In this document: positions 55,047 through 64,000 of the stretch, piece by piece
Numbering within the stretch: position 1 is the stretch's first letter
Layout of the letters: every line of letters starts with the position of its first letter
From: Aradus depressus
Lineage: Eukaryota > Arthropoda > Insecta > Hemiptera > Aradidae
Length of the DNA: 64,000 nucleotides
Assembly: GCA_963662175.1 (NCBI GenBank)
Contig: OY759220.1
Span: forward strand, 47,464,136 to 47,528,135
Direction: 5' to 3'
The notes under the pieces: model-generated
Told to the model about the DNA's origin: nothing
Seen by the model: only the letters and a program-made list of their open reading frames with translations
The model's database searches: none
Program-made: the position numbers and the translations under genes

Positions 55047-57072
55047 AAACAACAACAACAACATTTATTTGGACCAGCAGAAAAGGTGCTACACACAAAT
55101 ATATAAGAAAATTAAGGGTTTAAAATAGTAAGTCCTGGTACAGTCTTTGTTTGAGTCGCCTCCCAGGAGTAGGCGCTCCTAGATTCTAGTGTACAGCCCC
55201 GAAACAATGCACAAGGGCTTCGTGGTGGTTCTTCACTAGTTTCTCGATGTGAGCTGCAAAAAGAGGAACACCCAATTCTTCGTGGATTTTGTGATTCCTG
55301 ACAAACCAGGGTGCGTTTGTTGCTATTCGGAGTACTTTATTTTGAAATGTTTGTAGTCGTTTCATGTTAGTGTTGCTGGTACCGATCCAGACTTGACAGG
55401 CGTATGTTAGAAGTGGAAGTAGGAGTGTCTTGTATAGCAGAATAGTACATGTGTGTTTAAGTGGCGTGTTTCTGTTTATGAGAGGGTAGAGGGTGTTAAG
55501 TCGTGAATATGCTACCTGTAGTTTTCTGTTAATGTGTAGTTTTCATGTGAGTCGTGTATCTAAAAGTACTCCAAGATAGCGCACACCCTGGTCCTTAGGA
55601 TTCCAGAGAATGGGGAGGTCATCAATTTGCAGCTGACGTTGTTCTTCTATAGAGAATCTGCGGAGAGCGAAGATTTTTGCTTCTGTCTTCCCTACGTTCA
55701 GTTTTAGTCTCCATTTTGAGAACCAGAGAGAAACTTCTGTCAGGGCTTCCTGGAGCTGTTCAATGGCGACGGAGAGGACACTATGCTGACAGGCGATCAT
55801 TGTGTCACCGGCATAGGTGGCTAATGTTGCCGTGGGAGTTTCGGGGATGTCATGGGTGTACAAACTAAAAAGGAGGGGGCTCAGAATAGCACCTTGAGGG
55901 ACCCCAGCTGAAATCCTTCTCTTGGTGCTCAGTGCGTTACTGATTCTCACCTGGAACGTCCATGGAGAAAAGAGGATATAAGACCAACGATGTATTTGGG
56001 TACCAAGCTTTTCTTTAGTTTGTACAACAGCCCCTGATGCCAAACGGTGTCAAAGGCTGCGGCTACATCCAAGAATACGGTGGTGGTGTAATTCTTCGCC
56101 TCGAAGCCGTGGACAATCGTTTCGGTCACCCGTTGTAGCTGCTGGACTGCAGAGCGTTTGGCTTTGAAGCCAAACTGGTAGGACGGTATGGTGTCTTCTA
56201 GATATTCAGTAAGCCTTTTGGGTATAATCTTTTCAAAAATCTTAGACAATGAATTTAGAAGGCTTATCGGTCTGTAGCTGTTGGGGTCTTGTTTCGGCTT
56301 GCCGTGCTTATGAAAGACAACAACAATAGCATTCTTCCACGTGCCAGGAAAATATCCTCTCCTTAAGCAGCCATTGAACAGCCCTGTAAGATAAGCGATG
56401 CTTCTTGGAGGCAGGTTCTTGAGGACGAAGTTGGAGATGAGGTCTTCACCGGGGGCCTTCTTGTTGGGGAGTCTCCGGATGTATAGTGTAATTTCTGACG
56501 GGTTTGTGTATTGTATATGTGGTTCTGCGGTGTGGAGTGGGGTGGAAAGAAATTCGGGGACTGTGGGGAGTGTTTCGTGATCTTGTGTGTCATGAGTTCT
56601 GAATTTCTGTTCAAGGTGCTGGGCCACTAGCTCACTCTTGTCCTTGTCCGTTGTTACAGTATTCTGTCCGTCTTTCAGGGGCGGGAGGCCGGGGTCTTGT
56701 CTGAGGAGGCGTCGTGTTTCCTTCCAAAGGTTGCTGTCTCCAGGCGTAAAGTCGCTTGTGTATTGTCGGTATCTGTTGATTCTGTCATTGTCCAGTTCCC
56801 ATCGTATTTGTCTCGTCAGTCGGTTCAGCTCTCGCTTCTCTTGTGGATTTCGTGTTCGTTGCCAGTGTTTGCGGAGTGTATTTTTGTCGTGTGTCATGTT
56901 AAGTATGCGTGTAGGGGTCTTATTTTGTCGCATGTTGCGTTGGTCCTTGTAGTGATTGTATGTTGAGTTGTGTATCGAGGTGTAAATAGCTTGAGTGAAA
57001 TATTTCAGTGAGTCGTTTATGTCTTCAGTTTTGTCGTAATACAAAGGGATGTCTATGTTTTGACCCCCCCCC
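55047..57072 (-). mobile_element. Jockey-type non-LTR retrotransposon, 5'-truncated
   Basis: Minus strand. The 5' end at about 57063-57072 carries a run of G on the sense strand (C at 57064-57075). The 3' UTR lies below 55186 and the element ends in a (TTG)n-like tail at about 55047-55062. The endonuclease is missing. The plain poly(A) is replaced by a short triplet repeat, as in some I/Jockey-group elements. The clade is inferred from RT similarity. Confidence 0.8.
55186..57057 (-). pseudogene. Jockey-type reverse transcriptase
   Basis: From about 57057 the frame has LRKHWQRTRNPQEKREL, RRLPNKKAPGEDLISNFVLK (RT motif 0), NSYRPISLLNSLSKIFEK and FLDVAAAFDTVWHQGLLYK. A frame change at about 56000 leads to RRISAGVPQGAILSPLLFS. 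The catalytic pair in YAGDT has Gly for the first Asp. KLNVGKTEAKIF and YLGVLLDTRLT follow, then TGA for Trp (near 55545). The same frame continues KLHINRKLQ, LLPLLTYACQVW and NAPWFVRN to a stop at 55186. Frameshift, nonsense and active-site loss make it inactive. Confidence 0.87.
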
Positions 57073-57893
57073 CCCAAATCCACAAAGACAACATCCTTAT
57101 TAGACCTGTTGTTTCATTTATTAATTCCCCTACCTACAAATTATCCAATTTTCTCAATAAAAAACTCAGATCGTTCATAGAATTTCAACCCTCACACACG
57201 GTCATAAACTCGTTAGACTTTGTGGAAAAAACTAAAACACTGAACATACCATCAGGGGCTAAATTGTTGTCATACAACGTAACTAATTTATTTACCAATA
57301 TCCCTCTAGAAGAATGTCTTGACATTGTTAATAAATTAATTATAAGAACTAGACATTCATTTTATGAAAAAATTGAAATATAAGACATGATAAAATTATG
57401 TACTAGCCAAAATTATTTTACTTTTAATGATTGAATTTATGAACAAAAAGACGGATAAGCAATGGGTTCTTGCTTATCCCCCCTACTAGCGGATTTATTT
57501 ATGGACCAGCTAGAAAAATATATTCTTGATAAAACTCCAAGTAAAACTAAAATATTATTTTGGTATCGTTTCTTCAATGACATATGTATACTGTTTAACG
57601 GCTCAAATCGGCAAATAAAACAGCTATTTGATTTCGTAAACAGTATACATGAAAAAATAAAATTTACTATAGAAATGGGGGAGAATACCTTAAACTTTTT
57701 AGACCTAAATTTAAAAATAATAAACAATAAACTAGAACATTTACAGAAAACCAACAACCACAGACTCCATCATACACAATACATCAAACGCTCCCACAAC
57801 ACACAAACATGCAGCATTTTATTCACTACTTCAGAGAGCCTACACAATACCATTAAACGAAGACAACAGAAACACAGAGTTAGGCATCATTAA
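57073..57893 (+). pseudogene. Penelope RT, C-terminal part
   Basis: Begins QIHKDNILIRPVVSFINSPTY, then LLSYNVTNLFTNIPLEECLD, a TAA after FYEKIEI (57381-57383), a second stop near 57434, then MGSCLSPLLADLFMDQLEK. At the catalytic position FFNDI stands where Penelope elements have a Tyr-x-Asp-Asp type box, so one Asp is Asn. The thumb region TIEMGENTLNFLDLNL is clear. Dead by stops and an active-site change. Confidence 0.88.
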
Positions 57894-58505
57894 TAATATA
57901 GCAAAAGAAAACGGATACAATAGTCACATTATTGATAAGTTAAGACGTAAAGTCATAAACAGAATAAATTTAAAAGACATTTCAAAATTAGACACAACAA
58001 ATAATACAGGGACTAAAAAATGGGTGGGATTACCGTATTTTGTAAAAATTTCAGAACAGATAGGAAATATACTTAAGAAAGAGGACTTTTGGGTAGGTTT
58101 CAGAAAAAAAATAAAAATAATACTCTATACAAACATCTCAACAACACGAAGGACAAAATAAGAACAGAAGAAAAAAGGGGGGTTTACCAACTAAAATATA
58201 GTTCTTGTAATCGTAATAAAACCGGGAGACAATTTAAAAATAGGGTAAAAGAACACGTATCAGAAATAGGGCTTAACACCGACGCATCATATATCTCAGT
58301 AAAATCAACTTTCGCACAACAAATCAACGAAAACAAACACCATTTCGATATAAATACAGGCATACAATACCTACATTTTTGTGACAAAGGTACATTACTC
58401 AACTCACTGGAACAATTAGAAATAAACAGAGCGCTACAAAAAGGAAATTGTATGAACGATCAGACCAATCTCAAATACTCACCCCTTTTATCGCCAATAA
58501 TATAA
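57894..58505 (+). pseudogene. Penelope GIY-YIG endonuclease-type C-terminus
   Basis: 58089-58505 is open. It has GVYQLKYSSCNRNKTGRQFK, RVKEHVSEIG and LEQLEINRALQKGN, corresponding to the GIY-YIG domain used by Penelope elements to cut the target. The YIG block itself is shortened, about three residues missing between Cys-Asn and TGRQ. A linker in shifted frames (57894-58088: NGYNSHIIDKL, KWVGLPYF) joins it to the RT. Confidence 0.82.
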
Positions 58506-58835
58506 TCCTCCAGTCTCTGTGTATACGTAATTACTCTCAAAAACTGTATATTTTATTTTATAAAACTTTTTATTTTATTTTTATTCATATATTAACAATT
58601 GTTATCTTTAATTCATTTCATATATGCATTTAATTAACACATACTACTTCAATTTTTTTATTTTTAAAATCCCAATTTGGGACGAAATGTCATTTTTTAT
58701 GTTTTTACATAGGTATTTCAAATATTAACTATACAGAAGGGATAGCAAAACCCCGTAGGGGCTGAAAAAGGATACCTACCTACCGTTTGGATTGTAAACT
58801 ACCTAGTTGAACTTCAATTTAGTATTTGTTAAGTC
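58506..58835 (+). other. Penelope 3' region
   Basis: AT-rich. At 58669-58691 ATCCCAATTTGGGACGAAATG keeps the stem II and GAAA of a hammerhead-like motif but has no CTGANGA box before it. GGGATAGCAAAACCCC near 58740 is another small hairpin. Confidence 0.5.
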
Positions 58836-58873
58836 GTGGCTGAAGATGATAGCAATACCGAAAGTACTCCCAT
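58836..58873 (+). ncRNA. Hammerhead-ribozyme-like motif at the Penelope end
   Basis: GTGG (58836-58839) pairs with CCAT (58870-58873). CTGAAGA (58840-58846), one extra T, hairpin GATA-GCAA-TACC, GAAA (58860-58863), palindrome AGTACT (58863-58868), C at the would-be cleavage position. Penelope-like elements are known to carry short type I hammerheads that act as dimers through a palindromic stem III. The extra T next to stem II departs from the consensus. Confidence 0.5.
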
Positions 58874-58930
58874 ATTATATATTATTTGTGAAATAGACAA
58901 TATTTTTTAAAAAACATACGTTTTCTGTAT

Positions 58931-59101
58931 TTTTATTTTTTTTCAAAGGACTAGTTTGAAGAGGCCTCTGAAATGTTTTAATAAATAAAAATTTTAAGTT
59001 CAATATTAACTGAAATGATGCCAAAACTGAAAAATTGCGAAAAATCTTCTTATTTTTTCGTTGAAAACATATAAGACTATCATCATCATCATATTTGAAT
59101 A
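58931..59101. other. AT-rich flank
   Basis: No recognisable feature. Confidence 0.4.
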
Positions 59102-59343
59102 AATCCGAACTACCGACATAACTGTATTAAGGATTGTTCAGTAATCATGTGAGGCCATAGGTCTATTCATACCTTATATGATGAGTGCAGCTTGAGACTA
59201 CCATGAGCAGAGATGAACATTTGTCAAGTTAAATGCAATTAAAGATGGTTTGGAATACATATAAGGTTCGGGTCGATCTAGTCGCCTCAAATCTCACTTG
59301 TTTCCTGAAAAACCTTAATACAGTTATGTTGGTAGTTCGGATT
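59102..59343. mobile_element. MITE-like element with 31-bp terminal inverted repeats
   Basis: Left end 59102-59132 and right end 59313-59343 are inverted copies with one mismatch (core AATCCGAACTACC...GTATTAAGG). The 180-bp interior has no coding frame. No clear target duplication was found. A direct repeat of about 80 bp of interior text (AGATGAACATTT-TCAAGTTAAAT) lies just outside at 59376-59405. Confidence 0.75.
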
Positions 59344-59712
59344 CTATCAGATATGATAAGGGCCTACCATACGTAGAGATGAACATTTTTCAAGTTAAAT
59401 CCAGCTAAAAACGTCGAGTTAGAATGTAAGGTGCCTGTCCAAATCTCAGGGTTTTCCCTGAGTTGACATTGACGAATACCTGACATTGCACAGGCTCGGC
59501 ACCATCGCTTAATGTCCCATCCGAAGGACGGCATGCTCAAGATTTTTTCACCTCCCAGATAAAAAAAACTAAAAATATATTACAGATAGCTTTAACTAAG
59601 AAGAAGGTACAGTTATGGAGGGGGGTTTTTAGGTAGTGACGGGGAATCCCTTGTTTTTGTTACTCTATACATTCCAATAAACATATATTTACAAGATAAT
59701 AATAAATATAAA

Positions 59713-59751
<39 letters not shown>

Positions 59752-60076
59752 CTAATAAAGTGAATCTAACAGTAAAGTGTTAGTATTTATATAAGTATGA
59801 CTCATGAATTATATAAATGTAAAATATAATTTAAAGTGAATAAAAACAAATAAATAGAATTTAAAGGCAAATTAAAACATCAAATGAAAATTATAGTATT
59901 CTCTAAATGTGAGCTGGCAAAACATTTCTACAATCATCAGACTCTTAGCTACTTGATATTTAAATTAAGAAGGGGGGAATGGTTGAGTTCTATTTGTTGT
60001 AGTTCTATTCACCTAAAAACCCCCCTCCATACCTGTACCTTCTACCCTGTCAACCAATTCTGTCAGTTTATAAGTG
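59344..60076. repeat. Repeat-derived DNA with SINE-A fragment and (AT)n
   Basis: 59470-59565 (minus) matches the SINE-A middle (ATACCTGACATTGCACAGGC, CCATCCGAAGGACGGC, CACCTCCCAGAT). An (AT)n run is at about 59720-59746. 59580-60050 shows the inverted pair TACAGTTATGGAGGGGGGTTTTTAG / CTAAAAACCCCCCTCCATACCTGTA, arms of about 25 bp some 400 bp apart, suggesting another inverted-repeat element. Confidence 0.6.
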
Positions 60077-60115
60077 ACTCTTGATAATGCCTTAACACGG
60101 CGAAACTAGTTGAGT
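60077..60115 (+). ncRNA. Hammerhead-like motif, third sequence family
   Basis: ACTC (60077-60080) pairs with GAGT (60112-60115). Core TTGATAA, extra T, hairpin GCC-TTAACAC-GGC, GAAA (60102-60105), palindrome ACTAGT (60105-60110), T. The layout is the same as at 4809-4844 and 58836-58873 with different stem bases, but two core letters (first C and the G of GA) are altered. Confidence 0.4.
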
Positions 60116-62006
60116 ATTTGAGAATATATAGTCAAGTTTGACAAACATATTGTGTATTTTAATTATCTATTCCTAGAATGGAGCTTCACAAAGTAAATCT
60201 GGAAACCATAAATTATGTTAAGAGAGCTCTTAGTTTGTAAGTAATTATATTTGGCAGTGACGAAAATGATAATGAGGGCATAACAATTTGAAACGGTGTC
60301 ATATTAAATACAGACATCGACTGTTCAAACAATACAATGTTTATATAAAATATGTTGTATTTATTTTACTTAATACTTGGATACCGGATTATTGTTTATG
60401 GATGGGTCTAAAAATCACTCTTTATCTTTGTGCAAAGTTTCAGTTTAGTAGATTCTAAGATATCGGAGGGGACAGAGGACAGACAGTCAGTTGTCAAACA
60501 AACGACAAACACTCTTAATAGTAACTTCTAAGTGGTTTCACGGTAGTTTTATAAATATCTTTAGTGGAATAGACAATATTTCAAAAAATAAAAATAAATA
60601 AGTTTGTTTTATTTACTCTTAATAGTGTTTCAACCTACGTAGCCTTAATTAATACAAAAAAAAAGGTGAAAGAAATCATTTTTTTTTTTAAATTATTAAA
60701 ACATATATATATTTAGAATTCTTTGTAAAAGATTAAGTATAAAAAAATAAATAATAATTAGTAACAAACACCGTATATACATATAACTTAATCGATACCG
60801 GTACAATTTCCTTTTTCGATGGAATGTTTAACATGAGCAAGTATGAGTTAATTTTCACAAATTCTCCAAAAAATACAATTCAATTTATTAAATTAGTAAA
60901 ATTAGTTTTAAAAATTAACTCTTATCCGTTAACAGCTAATCATCAATAACTGAATAACATAATAGTAAAACAGAAAAATATACATTTTAATTCATATTAT
61001 GAAATAAATTAGTGAGTTATAATACCTAATGACTAATTGTAATATCCCTTACCTGCTAAAATTGAAATAATGAGAAAAACAAAATATGATACTTTTATCA
61101 AAGTTGGAGATTTAGTTACCATTAAGCTAAATGAACAAAAAGGAAAAAAAAAAAGTATTCTCTAAAATTGAATTTTTGAAGATTTATTAGAGAGTTCATA
61201 ATATGAACATATTATGTTAAATGGTATTTATTTCTTTACTCAATGGTATTATTTATTGAAGAAATTACTTTAATATAAATTAAATTTATTTCCCTAGTTT
61301 ACATAATGCTTCTAAACGGCAAACATGCGGCGGATGTTTACACTTAATACTTCTAGCGAACAGTCTTATACAAGTAATACAAATAAATAGTACATTGCTA
61401 TAAAAAATACAAAAATAAAAACAATTTAATAAATAGTATATTCGTCTTAAAATTACAAAAGAAAATATGAAAGACTTTTATAAATGGGCCAACGTAGTTC
61501 TGATATTTCGGACACGAACTATATATGGCAAAGGGTAGTTCGGATTGAAGGGAAATTTAGAAATTACACTGCATCTTTATTCATTTACTTTAAAATAATT
61601 TCTTCTACTATTGAACGGGTTTTCTACAAATCTTCCTTGTGACGTGTTTCTTTTGACTTCTCCTAAAGAGATTAAGTCAACGGAGCCCATTCTAGAAGAG
61701 GATAATCAAAGTATATTAAGGTTCTTCTCATATCTGGGCCTCGACCTGCGGATGAGACCGAATTTACGATTCACACTTCTTTTTACTATGTTCTGATTAT
61801 TGGGATCCCTCTATTTTTTTTTTTCTTTTTGCGGATATATAATACTGTACGAATTATTTATTAAAAAAAAAAAATATATATATATACCAATGTTGCCGCC
61901 GATAGGAAACATTTTATCACAACATCGAAATAATGAAGTTTGGTTACAATAAGGTAACAAAAAATATTCGAGATCAGTCTTATGGATAATTTAAAAAAAA
62001 TATTGC
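60116..62006. other. AT-rich intergenic DNA
   Basis: 60560-60595 (GTGGAATAGACAATATTTC) is a Penelope-type end remnant. The rest shows no gene. 61611-61796 is open for 61 codons without recognisable domains. Confidence 0.4.
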
Positions 62007-62321
62007 TTACGACGTTAAATTGGGAGTACTTTCTTTGAGGGACAATCCGGCGGAGACTCGATGCCTGTAGATGACGCAATGAAGATGGGCTTCCTGGAGG
62101 CCTTTCTCACTGAAAAGACGTACTTTCTTAGGGCAAGAAGGAGTACATCCGGAGCTCTTCATGTAGTCGGAGGGCAGGAGCATGTTGTCAGAGACATAAA
62201 GACAGGTAGGCAGCGTGTAGGAGTAGGAGCGAGTAGAGGAGTGGGACGAGTAGAGCGGACTAGGCCGAGCGGGGAGGGCGAGTACCGAGAGGAACAAACA
62301 GGTCAGCTGTTGGTGGTACAT
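62007..62321 (-). CDS. Putative small secreted protein, unknown family
   Basis: ATG at 62321, TAA at 62009-62007, 104 residues. The N-terminus has a signal-peptide pattern (MYHQQ then LTCLFLSVLALPA). The mature part is Ser/Tyr-rich at first (YSSHSSTRSYSYT) and then has four cysteines (PTCLY, SSGCTPSCPKK, HLHCVIY), compatible with two disulfides. It is markedly GC-richer than the downstream DNA. The 66-bp satellite lies 60 bp upstream of the start. I do not recognise the family. It could also be one exon of a larger gene or non-coding GC-rich DNA. Confidence 0.35.
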   Translation of the reverse strand: MYHQQLTCLFLSVLALPARPSPLYSSHSSTRSYSYTLPTCLYVSDNMLLPSDYMKSSGCTPSCPKKVRLFSEKGLQEAHLHCVIYRHRVSAGLSLKESTPNLTS

Positions 62322-62383
62322 GTTGAAGTGAGGAGTCACATTATGACAAGTGGCTCTTATAGTGGAGTAGCAGAGGGGGGCCC

Positions 62384-64000
62384 AACGTCATGAGGCTGTC
62401 CCCCCTGTCACATCAGCACACTGGCGTAGCCACCGAGGGGGAGGGGGGCAATGTCATGAGGCTGACCCCCCTGTCACTTCCGCACACTGGCGTAGCCACC
62501 GAGGGGGAGGGGGGCAATGTCATGAGGCTGACCTCCCTGTCACATCAGCACGCTGGCGTAGCCATCGAGGGGGAGGGGGGGCAATGTCATGAGGCTGACC
62601 CCCCTGTTACATCAGCACACTGGCGTAGCCACCGAGGGGGAGGGGGGGCAATGTCATGAGGCTGACCCCCCTGTTACATCAGCACACTGGCGTAGCCCCG
62701 AGTGGGAGGGGGGCAATGTCATGAGGCTGTCCCCCCTGTCACATCAGCACACTGGCGTAGCCACCGGGGGAGAGGGGGGCAATGTCATGAGGCTGTCCCC
62801 TCTGTCACTTCAGCCCACTGGCGTAGCCCGAGGGGGAGGGGGGCAATGTCATGAGGCTGTCCCCTCTGTCACTTCAGCCCACTGGCGTAGCCCGAGGGGG
62901 AGGGGGGCAATGTCATGAGGCTGTCCCCTCTGTCACTTCAGCCCACTGGCGTAGCCCGAGGGGGAGGGGGGCAATGTCATGAGGCTGACCCCCCTGTCAC
63001 TTCAGCACACTGGCGTAGCCACCGAGGGGGAGGGGGGCAATGTCATGAGGCTGCCCCCCTGTCACATCAGCACACTGGTGTAGCCACCGAGGGGGAGGGG
63101 GGCCAATGTAATGAGGCTGACCCCCCTGTCACATCAGCACACTGATGTAGCCACCGAGGGGGAGGGGGGCTATGTCATGAGGCTGACCCCCTGTCACATC
63201 AGCACACTGGCGTAGCCACCGAGGGGGTGGGGGGCAATGTCATGAGGCTGACCCCCCTGTCACATCAGCACACTGGCGTAACCACCGAGGGGGAGGGGGG
63301 CAATGTCATGAGGCTGACCCCCCTGTCACATCAGCACACTGGCGTAACCACCGAGGGGGAGGGGGGCAATGTCATGAGGCTGACCCCCCTGTCACTTCAG
63401 CACACTGGCGTAGCCACCGAGGGGGAGGGGGGCAATGTCATGAGGCTGCCCCCCTGTCACATCAGCACACTGGTGTAGCCACCGAGGGGGAGGGGGGCCA
63501 ATGTAATGAGGCTGACCCCCCTGTCACATCAGCACACTGATGTAGCCACCGAGGGGGAGGGGGGCTATGTCATGAGGCTGACCCCCTGTCACATCAGCAC
63601 ACTGGCGTAGCCACCGAGGGGGTGGGGGGCAATGTCATGAGGCTGACCCCCCTGTCACATCAGCACACTGGCGTAACCACCGAGGGGGAGGGGGGCAATG
63701 TCATGAGGCTGACCCCCCTGTCACATCAGCACACTGGTGTAGCCACCGAGGGGGAGGGGGGCAATGTCATGAGGCTGTCCCCCCTGTCACATCAGCACAC
63801 TGGTGTAGCCATCGAGGGGGAGGGGGGCAATGTCATGAGGCTGTCCCCTCTGTCACATCAGCACACTGGCGTAACCACCGAGGGGGAGGGGGGCAATGTC
63901 ATGAGGCTGACCCCCCTGTCACATCAGCACACTGGTGTAGCCACCGAGGGGGAGGGGGGCAATGTCATGAGGCTGTCCCCTCTGTCACATCAGCACATCG
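62384..64000. repeat. GC-rich 66-bp satellite, about 25 units, continues past the window
   Basis: Units of 63-67 bp contain GTCATGAGGCTG, CCCCCCTGTCACATCAGCAC, CTGGCGTAGCCACCGAGG and a G-rich GGGGAGGGGGGC block. Units vary at ACC/TCC, CACATC/CACTTC and GCGTAG/GTGTAG. Blocks of units recur as groups (for example 62990-63230 and 63395-63640), indicating multi-unit duplications. Open frames through the array are by-products of the 66-bp period. Confidence 0.95.

Larger units (their letters stand above)
54781..58930 (+). mobile_element. Penelope-like element, split by a Jockey-type insertion
   Basis: Plus strand: RT start (ADKGNALVLL), a break at 55047 where a minus-strand LINE is inserted, RT continuation from 57072, then a GIY-YIG-type domain and a 3' region ending in the repeated Penelope-type end. 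The flanks of the break read CCAAAATCCAAAAC and CCAAATCCACAAAG, an imperfect target duplication. 5'-truncated at the junction with R1 copy D. Confidence 0.88.

Noticed and set aside
58669..58691. Hammerhead motif
   Set aside because: Stem II and GAAA are present but the CTGANGA box is missing; kept only as a possible relic.
62390..63478. Long plus-strand frames with 22-residue repeats
   Set aside because: By-product of a 66-bp GC-rich satellite without stops; frames break wherever unit length changes.

Overview
The window is AT-rich animal nuclear DNA with no bacterial-style gene packing. Most of its recognisable content is transposable elements and tandem repeats. R1-clade non-LTR elements (four copies or pieces), a CsRn1-type Ty3/gypsy element, a Penelope-like element, a Jockey-type element, piggyBac and hAT derivatives and tRNA-derived SINEs together point to an arthropod. 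A crustacean such as a parasitic copepod would fit, but that is a guess from composition and gene content.

Layout. 1-15 kb: repeats and relics, including a 585-bp hAT MITE with a perfect 8-bp target duplication (2263-2847), pieces of a tRNA-SINE family, 60-, 32- and 37-bp minisatellites, a 1.9-kb composite repeat (8.4-10.2 kb) and a 15-unit 60-bp array (11.7-12.7 kb). 15-23 kb: a broken RNase H-bearing LINE tail, a piggyBac fragment, degenerate satellites, a perfect 33-bp inverted repeat and a cluster of heat-shock-element-like sites with a TATA box. 23-26.5 kb: an old tandem duplication, one copy of which carries a SINE that the other lacks. 26.9-27.3 kb: the best host gene, a single-exon 120-residue secreted protein with an IL-17-type cystine-knot signature. 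28.8-30.2 kb: an internally deleted piggyBac containing a fold-back of Penelope-type ends. 31.5-36.1 kb: a young Ty3/gypsy element with 204-bp LTRs differing at two sites. 36.7-37.1 kb: a complete SINE with a 13-bp target duplication. 38.2-51.3 kb: a nest of R1 elements. Copy B (minus) is split by copy A (plus, 16-bp target duplication), and A is split by C (minus), which meets A head to head at the homologous codon. 53.2-58.9 kb: R1 copy D abuts a Penelope-like element that a Jockey-type element has split. 59-62 kb: a MITE and AT-rich DNA. 62.0-62.3 kb: a possible small secreted protein. 62.4-64 kb: a GC-rich 66-bp satellite running off the window.

Most element genes carry breaks. The gypsy, Jockey and Penelope copies all have altered reverse-transcriptase catalytic residues. 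The R1 catalytic boxes visible in A, B and C are intact, but their frames or ends are broken, so nothing here looks autonomous.

The most unusual signal is a recurring RNA-like motif: a 4-bp stem, a CTGANGA-like box, a hairpin, GAAA and a self-complementary hexamer. It occurs in at least three unrelated sequence contexts with compensating stem changes. It resembles a dimer-type hammerhead ribozyme, but every copy has one extra nucleotide next to stem II.
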